This document shows positions 26,195-35,209 of a stretch of 64,000 bases of DNA, piece by piece. A program made the position numbers and the translations under genes. The notes below the pieces were generated by a model, which was given only the letters and a program-made list of their open reading frames with translations, was not told the origin of the DNA and did no database searches. Each line of letters begins with the position of its first letter. Position 1 is the first letter of the stretch. Location of the stretch: the NCBI RefSeq assembly GCF_030812855.1, contig NZ_JAUSTK010000023.1:20433-84432 (forward strand), read 5' to 3'. The stretch is from Paenibacillus wynnii (GTDB lineage Bacteria > Bacillota > Bacilli > Paenibacillales > Paenibacillaceae).

Positions 26195-28668
26195 ACATTA
26201 ACCCTCCTTGCTATCTGCTCTGTGTTGCACTCGGGCATATGAATAGAATGAAGAGTATGGATATGAAGCGAATTAAGCTCAGCCCTCCCTGTTTCTGTAT
26301 TTATCCAGACATTGTCGATCGGTTTATCAGGGAAAATTTGATCTGTCAGCGCTACCAGTCCTTCATTCGCAAACACTTCAACCACACTGCGATCCAGCCA
26401 GATACGCAGCTTGATGCTCCCATTCTCAGGAACTACTCTGGCACCATGCTTGCATGCAAATGACGAGTTAAAATCAGTCAGACCCGACTTCGATCGGTCG
26501 ATAAACAACCACTCGCGCTCAGGGTCATAACCGATAATCGTCTCACTCTGCCCGGAGGACCTCAATTTGATATGAACTTCGTCTCCGGAGCGGATATCGA
26601 TGTCGATCTCAATCTCCAGCAGATCATCGTTAGTCTTGTGAATAAACGGGGACTCCTGTGTAACCGCTACATCACTCCAAGAGATAGACTCTTTGCGCAG
26701 TTTCTCTATTTCCTGAACAGGCATTTGTGTAAGAACCACACTCCCGTTTCGGTTGGTCAAGGACAACACGCGGGGGAGAGTCATGGCACCTCGCCAAGAA
26801 CTAGTAGGTGTATAGTTGGCATACTTCCAGTTGCTCATCCATCCGATGATTACGCGCCGTCCGTCTTCCTCCGGGATATCCGACCAAGACACTGCCGCGT
26901 AATTATCCCGTCCCTCATCCAACCACAGCACCGTATCAGGAGTATTCTCATTTACAAATTTCCAGCCATCAAAGCTTCCAATGAAATATTGGGTTTTGGA
27001 GCCTTCAGGATAATCCGGATTGTCTCCGATACTTACGATCAATACCCATTTTTTCTGATTGGATCCATCAATTGGTAACTCAAATAGATCCGGGCATTCC
27101 CACACACCGTAGTGTGAACCATCCGACTTCCCGAATTCACTGGCGAAATCCCAATCCTTTAAGTTAGCAGAACGATAAAAGCGGATATGGTCACCACACG
27201 CAAGAGCCATAACCCAGACACCATCTTCCTCCATCCAGAAGATTTTGGGATCACGAAAGTCGGTGATTTCGATATCGGACAGGATGGGATTTCCCGAGTA
27301 GAGCGTCCAACTTCTGCCTTTATCCTTACTGTACGCCAAGCTTTGGCGCTGTCTCGGTCTGTCTGAATCCGGGTATATATCCGCATGGGTGAATATAGCA
27401 ACCAAGCCGGACCCGCCATCAAATAATCCGCTAGTATTCTTCCAATCCACAACTGCACTACCGGAGAAGATGGCACCATTATGATCCGGTGACAAGGCTA
27501 CGGGAAGTGTTTCCCAGTTCACCAAATCCTTGCTCACTGCATGTCCCCAGTGCATAGGACCCCATATGGTGCTTTCGGGATGGTGCTGATACAACAGATG
27601 GTATTCTCCTTCAAAGTAGACCATACCGTTTGGATCATTCATCCACATAGCTGGTGGAGAGTAATGGAATTGAGGTCTGTAGGATTCTTTGGACAAATCC
27701 ACGCCTGTTGACTGAACTAATTTAATAACCTGCTGATAGGTTGGAATTGCCGGAATGGCTCCTTTTCGTGTCGTTACCAAAGCACCTACTGCGTTAGCAA
27801 AGCTAACAATAGGGATCCAGTCCTCATCCCTGATCCGCTCGATGCTACACCCTCTCTCAATCAGCTGATAGAGGAAACCGCCAAGGAATGCATCTCCAGC
27901 TCCGGTGGTATCCACGGTATGCACTTTGAAACCGGGCACATCCGCCCATTTGGAGCCGGACCCGAACCGAACAAAGCAACCTTTTTCAGCCTTGGTCACC
28001 AGGATCACTTTCACCTTGAATTGGGTCTGAATTTGACGGCTACCCTCTTCCAAATCAGTGAGGCCCGTAATAAACTGAAGTTCCTCTTCGGAAATTTTGA
28101 CAATATCCGCAAGAACAAGCCCTTCTTTAATCTTGATTTTCGCCTGCTCCAAATCCTCCCAAAGGGCAGGTCTCAGATTAGGGTCAAATGAAATGAGAGC
28201 TCCATTCTCTTTCGCCTGGATGCACGCTTTTAGGGTTGCACTTGCAGAAGGCTCATGAGTCATTGATACGGAGCCGAAATGAAAGATTTTTGTATCTTTG
28301 ATCTGTTCCGGGTCAATATCATCAATTTCTAAAAGCATATCGGCACCAGGGTTACGATAGAAGCTGAATGAACGGTCGCCATCTTCTTTAAGATGGACAA
28401 AAGCCAGCGTTGTATTGGCATGACTTTCCTTCACTAAACCCTTTGTATTAACACCATTTTCAAGCAAAATCTGAGTAAGATATTCTCCAAATTGGTCTTC
28501 ACCGACTTTGCCGATAAATGCCGTGGATTTCCCAAGTTTAGACAACACAACAACCACATTCGCAGGGGCTCCACCGGGATTGCATTCAAATAGCTGCTCC
28601 CCCTTCTCAGACATGCCTGCAGGAGTAAAATCTATTAGTACTTCTCCTATTGCTGTAATATCAACCAT
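26191..28668 (-). CDS. Fructokinase (PfkB)-GH32 fusion protein
   Basis: A protein of about 825 residues. Residues 1-315 form a PfkB-family fructokinase (GGAPANVVV near the N-terminus, DTTGAGDAF at 253-261 with catalytic Asp 259). Residues 330-825 form a canonical GH32 domain: WMNDPNG (nucleophile Asp 345), FRDPK and WECPDLFELP. One polypeptide could thus hydrolyse sucrose or fructo-oligosaccharides and phosphorylate the fructose released. ATG 28668 is preferred because AGGAGTG lies 9 bases upstream; a GTG at 28680 overlaps that site. The gene follows the solute-binding protein gene and is coupled to the second GH32 gene. Confidence 0.9.
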   Translation of the reverse strand: MVDITAIGEVLIDFTPAGMSEKGEQLFECNPGGAPANVVVVLSKLGKSTAFIGKVGEDQFGEYLTQILLENGVNTKGLVKESHANTTLAFVHLKEDGDRSFSFYRNPGADMLLEIDDIDPEQIKDTKIFHFGSVSMTHEPSASATLKACIQAKENGALISFDPNLRPALWEDLEQAKIKIKEGLVLADIVKISEEELQFITGLTDLEEGSRQIQTQFKVKVILVTKAEKGCFVRFGSGSKWADVPGFKVHTVDTTGAGDAFLGGFLYQLIERGCSIERIRDEDWIPIVSFANAVGALVTTRKGAIPAIPTYQQVIKLVQSTGVDLSKESYRPQFHYSPPAMWMNDPNGMVYFEGEYHLLYQHHPESTIWGPMHWGHAVSKDLVNWETLPVALSPDHNGAIFSGSAVVDWKNTSGLFDGGSGLVAIFTHADIYPDSDRPRQRQSLAYSKDKGRSWTLYSGNPILSDIEITDFRDPKIFWMEEDGVWVMALACGDHIRFYRSANLKDWDFASEFGKSDGSHYGVWECPDLFELPIDGSNQKKWVLIVSIGDNPDYPEGSKTQYFIGSFDGWKFVNENTPDTVLWLDEGRDNYAAVSWSDIPEEDGRRVIIGWMSNWKYANYTPTSSWRGAMTLPRVLSLTNRNGSVVLTQMPVQEIEKLRKESISWSDVAVTQESPFIHKTNDDLLEIEIDIDIRSGDEVHIKLRSSGQSETIIGYDPEREWLFIDRSKSGLTDFNSSFACKHGARVVPENGSIKLRIWLDRSVVEVFANEGLVALTDQIFPDKPIDNVWINTETGRAELNSLHIHTLHSIHMPECNTEQIARRVNV

Positions 28669-28727
28669 ATGTTTTTCCACTCCTAGTCTATCATTTATAT
28701 ATACGATTCTAATCCGAAAACATATAT

Positions 28728-28764
28728 AGCAAGCCTGAGTGAAGGCATCTCATTCAGGCTTGCT
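28728..28764 (-). terminator. Hairpin between the binding-protein and fusion genes
   Basis: AGCAAGCCTGA and TCAGGCTTGCT form a strong 11-bp stem without a T-run. Such hairpins often stabilise the abundant upstream binding-protein mRNA and lower expression downstream. The distance to the fusion start is about 60 bases. Confidence 0.45.
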
Positions 28765-28785
28765 ACATGCCTTACCTATAACATT

Positions 28786-30450
28786 TTATTTCCGAGCTGC
28801 GAGATAACGGTCATACCCATCTTGGTATATCTTCATCAAATCATCCAAGCCCATATCTTTAAGCGAGGCCAGGTAATCGCTCCACTCGGAGTCAGAGACC
28901 CCTTTTAACATGAATTTAGCGCGCATGGAGTTAGTGTATGTTTGTATCTCAGGTTTCAGCTTATCAATAGTCTTCAACTCTTCTTCTGTAAAGAAGATAT
29001 TCGGGTATTTCTCTTTCTGCATTTGTGGTACAAAAATGTTTTTGATATCATCCATTCTTTGTTGTGCCCGTGCTTCCGGAGGCGCAATATTCTGGAAGTC
29101 TTCACCAGTGAATACTCCCCCTCCACCTAGTGATACGGTTTGACGGAATTCCCCTGGATTACTGATATCCGATTTCTGTTTCAATTTTCCATCGGCAGAT
29201 TTCTCAAACCATTCGCCAATAGGGCCCCAACGTACTTCCGCAGTGGTTTCCGGTTTGTATATCAAATCCAGCCACGCAGCAATCAATGCAGGATTCTTTG
29301 CTTCTTTTGTAATAACCGATCCCCCTCTATTAAGTGCGGAACCACTGTTCCATTTGACAACCATATCTTTAAAAGGAGGGACGATCGGATAATGTTTGTC
29401 ACGTTCAGGACCTACTACGTCTGTACGATCCCACCAGAGAAAAGAACCAAGGGTTTCCTGCTCTGTCTTCCCTTTCGCATAATATTGCGTATATTCTTGA
29501 GTGAAGGATTCCGTATCAACAAGCCCCTCTTCCACCCATTTCGCGATCTCGTTTACAGCATCTTTAAATCCATCTTGAATAGCAGAGTAGGAAACCTTAC
29601 CATTGTCCACATTTAAATGTTCAGCATATGCGTTGTTACCGGGTTGATAGGTTTTGTCTGGTATACCGAAAGCTCCGAACAGATAACCGATATCACCCGT
29701 CCAGAATGCATTTACGAAGGATAAGGGAATTTCATCTGCTTTTCCGTTGCCATTCGGATCTTTGGTTTTAAAGGCAAGCAATACATCATGATATTCTTGA
29801 AGAGTGGTTGGCATTTTCAGATCCAGCTTTTTCAGCCAATCCTCATTTATATACAAGAAATCCGGGTTAGCACCAATCTCTTCTTGACCGGTGCCTAACT
29901 CCTCACCTGCCGGAAGAGAATAAATATTGCCGTCAGGGGCAGTAACTTCGGCTTTGATATCCGGTCTCTTTTCAAATAAAGCTTTCAAGTTAGGCATGTG
30001 TTTGTCAATCAGATCATTTAGAGGTATAATGGTCTCGTCCTGACCGTATTTCATCAGCTCTGTATCTGTGAACGTCGCTCCGTAGAACATTTCAGGCAAG
30101 TCGCCACTTGCTATGAGCAGATTCTTCTTCTCGTTGTAATCTGTCTCGACAATTGTATTCCATTCGATATGAACATTTGACATTTCTTCAAGTTTTTTAG
30201 CCATGGTCATTTCGTTATAATCGCTTGGCGCCAGCGGAGCTCTACGGGCAACCACCTTTAAGGTGGTTTTTTCTTTTAGTGGAAACTGAATGGATGCACT
30301 TTCATCCACTTGATTTCCACTATTCTCTGTTTTCGTACCTGTATTGCCATTGTTGCTTACATTGTTGCTTTCATTGTTACTGTTACATGCCGTAGCAAAC
30401 ACGGAAACGGTCATCATTACTGCCAATAGACCCGCAGCTTTTCTGTTCAT
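28786..30450 (-). CDS. Extracellular solute-binding lipoprotein of a sugar ABC transporter
   Basis: A 554-residue binding protein with a lipoprotein signal (FATAC, about residues 18-22) and a long, LplA-like substrate-binding fold. It carries oligosaccharides to the permease pair encoded upstream. The length is larger than typical binding proteins of the family (about 420-450) but fits the LplA/YtcQ class. It is preceded by the two permease genes on the same strand and followed by the fructokinase-GH32 fusion, so fructan-type oligosaccharide is the inferred ligand. No ATPase gene is nearby; an MsmX-type shared ATPase is expected. Confidence 0.88.
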   Translation of the reverse strand: MNRKAAGLLAVMMTVSVFATACNSNNESNNVSNNGNTGTKTENSGNQVDESASIQFPLKEKTTLKVVARRAPLAPSDYNEMTMAKKLEEMSNVHIEWNTIVETDYNEKKNLLIASGDLPEMFYGATFTDTELMKYGQDETIIPLNDLIDKHMPNLKALFEKRPDIKAEVTAPDGNIYSLPAGEELGTGQEEIGANPDFLYINEDWLKKLDLKMPTTLQEYHDVLLAFKTKDPNGNGKADEIPLSFVNAFWTGDIGYLFGAFGIPDKTYQPGNNAYAEHLNVDNGKVSYSAIQDGFKDAVNEIAKWVEEGLVDTESFTQEYTQYYAKGKTEQETLGSFLWWDRTDVVGPERDKHYPIVPPFKDMVVKWNSGSALNRGGSVITKEAKNPALIAAWLDLIYKPETTAEVRWGPIGEWFEKSADGKLKQKSDISNPGEFRQTVSLGGGGVFTGEDFQNIAPPEARAQQRMDDIKNIFVPQMQKEKYPNIFFTEEELKTIDKLKPEIQTYTNSMRAKFMLKGVSDSEWSDYLASLKDMGLDDLMKIYQDGYDRYLAARK

Positions 30451-30567
30451 TCTTCTTAACCTCCCTGTTAAATTTGCTTATTTTATACTTTTTAATCGGG
30501 GATTAACTAGTCCCATACTGATTCAGTCCCACAACACCTCCTTTATGACGATCTAACAAGCTAGGTC

Positions 30568-31452
30568 TCACCCTTTCACCGAACCCACCATTACTCCTTT
30601 GACAAAATATCTTTGTAAGAACGGGTATAAGGCTAACAGTGGAACTGCGGAAACGATAATAACTCCGAACTTGATCAATTCCGTCACTCGCTGTTTGGCC
30701 AGCATGTTATCAATATCCATAAGCATATTTCCGGATGGTTGGCTTTGGATTAGGATGTTTCGAAGAACCAGTTGCAACGGAAACTTATCACTATCACTCA
30801 AGTAGATTAGGGCATCGAAGAAACCGTTCCATTGGCGTACGACAGCGAAGAGGACAAGAACTGCAATAATCGGCTTAGATAAAGGAAGGACAATACTCCA
30901 TAAATATCTAAGGTTCCTCGCTCCATCAATGGCGGCTGCCTCTCTCAACTCTTCAGGCAATTCCTCGAAAAAGGTTTTTGCAATAATAATCAGGAATGCA
31001 TCCATTGCACCAGGGAGAATGACTGCCCACATCGAGTTCATCAAATGCAAGTCTTTTACAACCAGATAAGTAGGAATAATACCGCCATTGAAGAACATCG
31101 TGATGATAAAAAAGGTCATAATTACATTTCTGCCATAAAAATCTTTCCTCGAAAGGGGATAAGCCGCCATGATGACGAGAGCTGTGCTGACTAATCCATT
31201 CAGAGCTGCGTAGAGAATGGAATTCTTATAACCGTTCCATATTGAAATGTCGCTGAAAATTCTTTTATATCCGTCAAAGGTTATATTTTGCGGCAGTAAC
31301 CATACATCACCGGAATAAATCCTGTTTGGGTCACTGATAGAAGCGATCACTATAAAATATAAGGGATACAGAATCATTAAGGTGAAGCAGCCTAGAAACA
31401 AATAATTGACAATATCAAATGCTAGATCTGATTTGGTTTTTCTCTTTAACAT
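30568..31452 (-). CDS. Sugar ABC transporter permease (LplC/YtcP type)
   Basis: A 294-residue membrane protein with six predicted helices and the permease EAA loop EELREAAAIDGA (about residues 170-182), which contacts the ATPase. It belongs to the carbohydrate uptake type 1 permeases (MalG-like). It lies between the partner permease and the binding-protein gene. Confidence 0.9.
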   Translation of the reverse strand: MLKRKTKSDLAFDIVNYLFLGCFTLMILYPLYFIVIASISDPNRIYSGDVWLLPQNITFDGYKRIFSDISIWNGYKNSILYAALNGLVSTALVIMAAYPLSRKDFYGRNVIMTFFIITMFFNGGIIPTYLVVKDLHLMNSMWAVILPGAMDAFLIIIAKTFFEELPEELREAAAIDGARNLRYLWSIVLPLSKPIIAVLVLFAVVRQWNGFFDALIYLSDSDKFPLQLVLRNILIQSQPSGNMLMDIDNMLAKQRVTELIKFGVIIVSAVPLLALYPFLQRYFVKGVMVGSVKG

Positions 31453-31488
31453 GGTTTCTCTCCTCCTCTTAACAGGCGTTCTTCACAC

Positions 31489-32385
31489 CTAAAACAAGCC
31501 CTTGCCGCTTATTTTCTTGGTTGTTTTATTCACAATGACCAGTAGTATTAGGTTTATCACGGAGTTAAACAGTCCGATTGCAGCCGAAAAGCTGTATTCC
31601 GCTCGCTGAATCCCCACCTTGTATACGTAAGTCGGGATAATCTCTGATGTAGCGACATTCAAATCAGTCTGCATAAGAAACGCCTTTTCAAACCCAACGT
31701 TCATTAGATTGCCAACAGCCATGATGAACAAAACAATAATGGTAGGTGCAATGCCCGGTAAATCAATATGACGAATTCGATGCAACTTGGAAGCACCATC
31801 CATAACGGCCGCTTCATGCAAATGGGGGTCGATTCCTGCTAGTGCAGCCAAATATATAACTGACGCAAATCCAGTTTCCTGCCAAACGGAAGAGAATATG
31901 TACAGAGGTCTGAACCATTTCTCTTCTCCCATGAACATAATCGGATCGCCGCCGAAGGCGGTTACTATATGATTTATCAAGCCGCTGTTTGGGGATAGGA
32001 AGATGAACAGCATCCCGACCAACACGACGGTTGAAATAAAATATGGGGCATAAATCGCAGTTTGAATGAACTTTTTCATCTTCTGCTGTCTTAATTGATT
32101 CAACATAATGGCTACAATAATAGGGAAGGGAAAAGCTATGGCCAAATTGAGCAAGCTAAGCAATACAGTATTTCCTACGATTTGCTTAAAATTGTATGAT
32201 TCAAAAAAGCGTTGAAAATGTTCTAGCCCTACCCATTCACTGCCCCAGACCCCTTTGGAAGCTACAAAATCTTTAAAGGCGATTTGCACCCCATACATAG
32301 GCCAATATTTAAAAATTGTAAAATAGGCTACTGGGAGCAAAATCAATAGGTATAATTCATAATTCTTTTTCATTTTCCCAAGCAT
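31489..32385 (-). CDS. Sugar ABC transporter permease (LplB type)
   Basis: A 298-residue membrane protein with six predicted helices and the EAA motif (LHEAAVMDGASKLHR at about residues 190-204), MalF-like but without the large periplasmic loop. It is the first gene of the fructan operon; GGAGGGAA precedes ATG 32385. The operator palindrome at 32408-32419 sits just upstream of this gene, and the promoter is about 210 bases away. Confidence 0.9.
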   Translation of the reverse strand: MLGKMKKNYELYLLILLPVAYFTIFKYWPMYGVQIAFKDFVASKGVWGSEWVGLEHFQRFFESYNFKQIVGNTVLLSLLNLAIAFPFPIIVAIMLNQLRQQKMKKFIQTAIYAPYFISTVVLVGMLFIFLSPNSGLINHIVTAFGGDPIMFMGEEKWFRPLYIFSSVWQETGFASVIYLAALAGIDPHLHEAAVMDGASKLHRIRHIDLPGIAPTIIVLFIMAVGNLMNVGFEKAFLMQTDLNVATSEIIPTYVYKVGIQRAEYSFSAAIGLFNSVINLILLVIVNKTTKKISGKGLF

Positions 32386-32407
32386 GTATTTCCCTCCATC
32401 TCTCTAG

Positions 32408-32419
32408 GTAAACGTTTAC
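32408..32419. promoter_or_regulatory. LacI-type operator near lplB
   Basis: GTAAACGTTTAC is a perfect 12-bp palindrome with a central CG, typical of LacI-family operators. It matches, with small changes, three other sites near the lacI gene, and lies 23 bases before the permease start. Confidence 0.7.
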
Positions 32420-32559
32420 GTAATAGATTTGAGCTCTTTATATAACTTTGTAAGCTCCCCTGCTTCTAATTGTACAGTTGACATGTGCACCGATTATTTA
32501 AAATATAAGAGCTTGTCTAAAATAAAACACACTTGCCAAAACCCTTATTCCAAAGACGG

Positions 32560-32620
32560 GTAATCGTTTACGTAATCGTTTTTATATAATTATAATATTT
32601 GTTTTTGACAGCGTTGTCAA
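32560..32620 (-). promoter_or_regulatory. Promoter and operator of the fructan operon
   Basis: Minus strand TTGACA (32615-32620), a 17-base spacer and TATTAT (32592-32597) form a strong promoter. GTAATCGTTTAC (32560-32571) and a further GTAATCGTTT half-repeat from 32572 lie just downstream at the expected start. Repressor binding here would block the operon. Confidence 0.7.
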
Positions 32621-32683
32621 TTAATTTTCTTTCCTTGAAGCTCTTCTTCCGATAGCTCGAAATTCGGCTTATGAAATGAAAAA

Positions 32684-32890
32684 CAGACAGGGGATTTAAT
32701 TACCGAACACAGACCGTAAGGGTGACAGACGGTAGGCTTCTGATCCCGAACAGTGTAAAAGTTGCCCGCTGTTGGGCCAATGCACGCAGTCCCTTAATCA
32801 CCGAAAGTGGTGACGTGGCATGTCTGGGAGGACAGCAAAGAATGGGTCGGAGTAAACGGCTAAAGACCTCTCAGGTTTAATTCCAGTAAA
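32684..32890 (+). ncRNA. Candidate structured RNA between lacI and lplB
   Basis: About 207 bases with several mutually compatible helices on the plus strand: a closing pair GGATTTAA/TTAATTCC (32692-32699/32877-32884, one mismatch), ACCGT/ACGGT (32713-32717/32729-32733), CCCgAACAG/CTGTTGGG (32745-32753/32769-32776, one bulge), TCACC/GGTGA with a GAAA-type loop (32798-32802/32809-32813), TGTC/GACA and GGTC/GACC. CAGACA (32684-32689) could also pair with TGTCTG (32821-32826). No frame is open. It is not one of the common riboswitches I know. A raiA-type RNA is a possible but unverified identity. Reading on the minus strand is less likely because of the GAAA loop. Confidence 0.55.
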
Positions 32891-32902
32891 CAATACAGAA
32901 AA

Positions 32903-32916
32903 TGATAACGCTTACA
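32903..32916. promoter_or_regulatory. cre-like site for catabolite control
   Basis: TGATAACGCTTACA fits the relaxed cre consensus TGWNANCGNTNWCA at every fixed position. It lies between the candidate RNA and lacI and upstream of the operon promoter, so its effect on the operon is uncertain; CcpA regulation of sugar genes would be expected. Confidence 0.45.
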
Positions 32917-32996
32917 ACCTATTTCAACAAACTCTTTTCCCTAAGAAGGAATTGCGTGTAGAAAATCTCATTATAGCGAAATAATTAATCTGTTAG

Positions 32997-33008
32997 GTAA
33001 TCGATTAC
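32997..33008. promoter_or_regulatory. LacI-type operator at the lacI 3' end
   Basis: GTAATCGATTAC is a perfect palindrome with a central CG, 18 bases beyond the lacI stop. With the sites at 32408, 32560 and 34104 it could allow DNA looping. Confidence 0.65.
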
Positions 33009-33025
33009 TTTTATAAAAAAAAAAG

Positions 33026-34030
33026 TCAGAGCGATTGTCTGACTATTATATTGGCATTTAAGCGATACTCCTGTTTTCCGGAAGTCCCGTCCTCAATTCT
33101 CTGTAATATCACTTCAGCAGTTTTTACACCAAGCTGGAATGAAGGCTGTTGGATAACGGTTAACGGCGGATGAGTGACCCGTGTCCACAGAAAATCATCG
33201 AATCCAACAACGGCTAACTGGTCCGGTATACGAATTGAATGGTCTTGCAAATACGCCATTGCGCCCATTGCCATCACATTATCCGTCACAAAAATAGCTG
33301 TTGGATTCCTCTCCAGCAAATCCCCCATGTTTCTGTATCCGCTCTCAAAGCTTACATCTCCAAAACAAATCAACGAATCATCCAAATTAAGACCTGCGCT
33401 CATTAACGTTTCAGAATAACCCTCATACCTTTCAATCGTTGTTGTTACCGAAAGGGGACCGGATAAAAAAGCAATTCTTTGGTGCCCTTTGTCTAGAATT
33501 TTTTGTATTGCTTCCTTAGTCGCAGTTTTGTTATCAATGAGTACGGAATCTCGTTCACAATCATTAGGGACCCTATCAATATAAACCACTGGATAATCTC
33601 CGAACAAAAGTTCATAATCACAATCCCTACTGGCCGGAGCCACGATCAGTCCGTCAATCATCTGTGAATCAAACATACTGATTTCTTTGTTTTCTACTTC
33701 AATATTGTCACTGGAGTCACTCAAGACAAGATGATAGCCCCTTTGTTTCAATACGCTTTGAACTCCGGCTGCTACCGACATAAAGTAAAAATTAGAAGTT
33801 TCTGAAGCAAGGATCGGTGCAAGAAACGCAATAATATACGACTTGCGGCTACGAAGAGAGCGGGCTACCGAATTGATTCGGAAGTTCAACTCATTCATTG
33901 CAAAATGCACCTTCTGTTTCGTCTCATTGGACACAAAACGCGTCCCGTTGATGACATGTGAAACAGTAGCTGTAGATACATTAGCCCTTAAAGCCACGTC
34001 TTTAATACTGACATTCTTTTTTCCAGTCAT
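33026..34030 (-). CDS. LacI-family repressor of the fructan locus
   Basis: A 334-residue regulator. The N-terminal helix-turn-helix reads SIKDVALRANVSTATVSHVINGT (about 8-30 with hinge SVARSLRSR), followed by a periplasmic-binding-protein-like ligand domain. It is on the same strand as the transporter genes and about 640 bases upstream of them. Matching palindromes lie in its own promoter and in the transporter promoter, so it probably represses both until a sugar or sugar phosphate is present. The ligand is not identifiable from sequence. Confidence 0.92.
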   Translation of the reverse strand: MTGKKNVSIKDVALRANVSTATVSHVINGTRFVSNETKQKVHFAMNELNFRINSVARSLRSRKSYIIAFLAPILASETSNFYFMSVAAGVQSVLKQRGYHLVLSDSSDNIEVENKEISMFDSQMIDGLIVAPASRDCDYELLFGDYPVVYIDRVPNDCERDSVLIDNKTATKEAIQKILDKGHQRIAFLSGPLSVTTTIERYEGYSETLMSAGLNLDDSLICFGDVSFESGYRNMGDLLERNPTAIFVTDNVMAMGAMAYLQDHSIRIPDQLAVVGFDDFLWTRVTHPPLTVIQQPSFQLGVKTAEVILQRIEDGTSGKQEYRLNANIIVRQSL

Positions 34031-34103
34031 CTAAATTACACCTGTCTCATTTCGCATTAAGCATCTCGATACCTCAATTGTGTTTCCCACCGTGTTTATT
34101 GGA

Positions 34104-34153
34104 GTAAACGATTACTTACAGTATAATATATTTTCACTAGAAGCTTTTGTCAA
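34104..34153 (-). promoter_or_regulatory. lacI promoter with operator
   Basis: Minus strand TTGACA (34148-34153), a 17-base spacer and TATATT (34125-34130) form a promoter. GTAAACGATTAC (34104-34115) overlaps the expected start region, indicating autoregulation. Confidence 0.7.
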
Positions 34154-34182
34154 TTATTATTGTTATTCGAGTGATTATTCCT

Positions 34183-34485
34183 TTATTTACTGCGAGATGA
34201 CTTTTTTAGGTTTTTATAAAATGACCCGCTAATCATATGCCTTCTCTTCTCATGTATTTTTATGAGCTGATTTAATACAAAAATCCGCTGAACTATATCT
34301 TCTGTAAAGAAAAACTGTCTCTTAAAATAATTTATTTGGTTCTGATATGGACCCTGATGCTTTTCTCTTTTTTCATTAATATGTAGCAGTTGATTATGGA
34401 TCTCATATACTTCCTTATATATTACGGCGATCTCCCGCTGCGTTCGCTCCTCCCCGCCTATATCCAGCCCAAACCGCCCAACCAC
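34183..34485 (-). CDS. Unrecognised 100-residue basic protein
   Basis: Charged, helical, rich in Lys, Arg, Gln and His, with coiled-coil-like heptads around residues 20-50. No family recognised. The frame begins GTG at 34485, which sits too close to AGGAGG, so the real start may be elsewhere. It is weakly supported. Confidence 0.4.
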   Translation of the reverse strand: MVGRFGLDIGGEERTQREIAVIYKEVYEIHNQLLHINEKREKHQGPYQNQINYFKRQFFFTEDIVQRIFVLNQLIKIHEKRRHMISGSFYKNLKKSSRSK

Positions 34486-34636
34486 AACCTCCTTTTCCCG
34501 GTTTTTCTTCCTAGCGTAACCTTCAAGGCTATCCTAGAAAACGAACAAATTGAGCAACAATTTCGGTCAACAAATCGTCAACAAATGCCTCTAACCAAAG
34601 TGGGACAACAACTTGTTACGTTAAAAGAGCAACAAA

Positions 34637-34660
34637 AAAAACCCTTGCATAGCAAGGGTT
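34637..34660 (-). terminator. Terminator downstream of the first tRNA-Leu
   Basis: AACCCTTGC/GCAAGGGTT (34640-34648/34652-34660) with a T-run on the minus strand, 18 bases after the tRNA 3' end. Confidence 0.85.
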
Positions 34661-34678
34661 TTCTTCGAATAAACATTA

Positions 34679-34761
34679 TGCGGTAGAGAGGACTCGAACC
34701 TCCACGGGTATACACCCACTACCCCCTCAAGATAGCGTGTCTGCCATTCCACCACTACCGC
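34679..34761 (-). tRNA. tRNA-Leu (anticodon GAG)
   Basis: 83 bases, acceptor GCGGTAG/CTACCGC, anticodon stem CTATC/GGTAG with loop TTGAGGG (anticodon GAG), variable arm GGGTGTATACCC, T-arm GGTTCGAGTCC. CCA is not encoded. It reads CUC and CUU codons. Confidence 0.93.
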
Positions 34762-34843
34762 GCGGTGAGTAAAGACATAAAAATTGTTTGAGGCCAACAT
34801 TCATTATTATAAAACTACTCCGACTAAAAGTAAAGATGCAGAT

Positions 34844-35209
34844 TTAGGAATTGTCGTCCGCCGCTTTAAGCTTACGGAATTCGGTAAAGGCAATATACTC
34901 CTTAATAAACTCCTTCTCACTTGGGAGAAGTTCATCCGTTTGGCAATCCAATTGCCGTATTTGCTCAAAAAAATAAATCTCTGCACTTTCGCGAACGATT
35001 TCGGGGGCATTTTTGCCCAGGATGAGCCAATCCAGACTAACATGAAAAAAAGCCCCGATCTCAATCAGCTTATGGGTTCCCGGGGTAGACTTGCCTCTTT
35101 TCCAATCCCCCATGTTGCCTGTACTGATATTTAACTGCTCGCAAAATGACTTCTTGGTAAGTCCCTTTTGTTTGATCAAATACTCTATACGCTCGTATAT
35201 GGATTGCAT
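34844..35209 (-). CDS. XRE-family helix-turn-helix regulator
   Basis: A 121-residue protein with an N-terminal XRE domain (RIEYLIKQKGLTKKSFCEQLNISTGNMGDWKRG), then a second helical part. Such regulators often belong to phage or mobile elements. It is divergent from a short HTH gene and lies next to tRNA-Leu. Operator sites between 35210 and 35354 are likely but not seen clearly. Confidence 0.82.
   Translation of the reverse strand: MQSIYERIEYLIKQKGLTKKSFCEQLNISTGNMGDWKRGKSTPGTHKLIEIGAFFHVSLDWLILGKNAPEIVRESAEIYFFEQIRQLDCQTDELLPSEKEFIKEYIAFTEFRKLKAADDNS

Noticed and set aside
32684..32890. Cobalamin, glycine, SAM, T-box or c-di-GMP riboswitch
   Set aside because: None of their conserved core sequences is present, and no plus-strand gene follows that the RNA would control.
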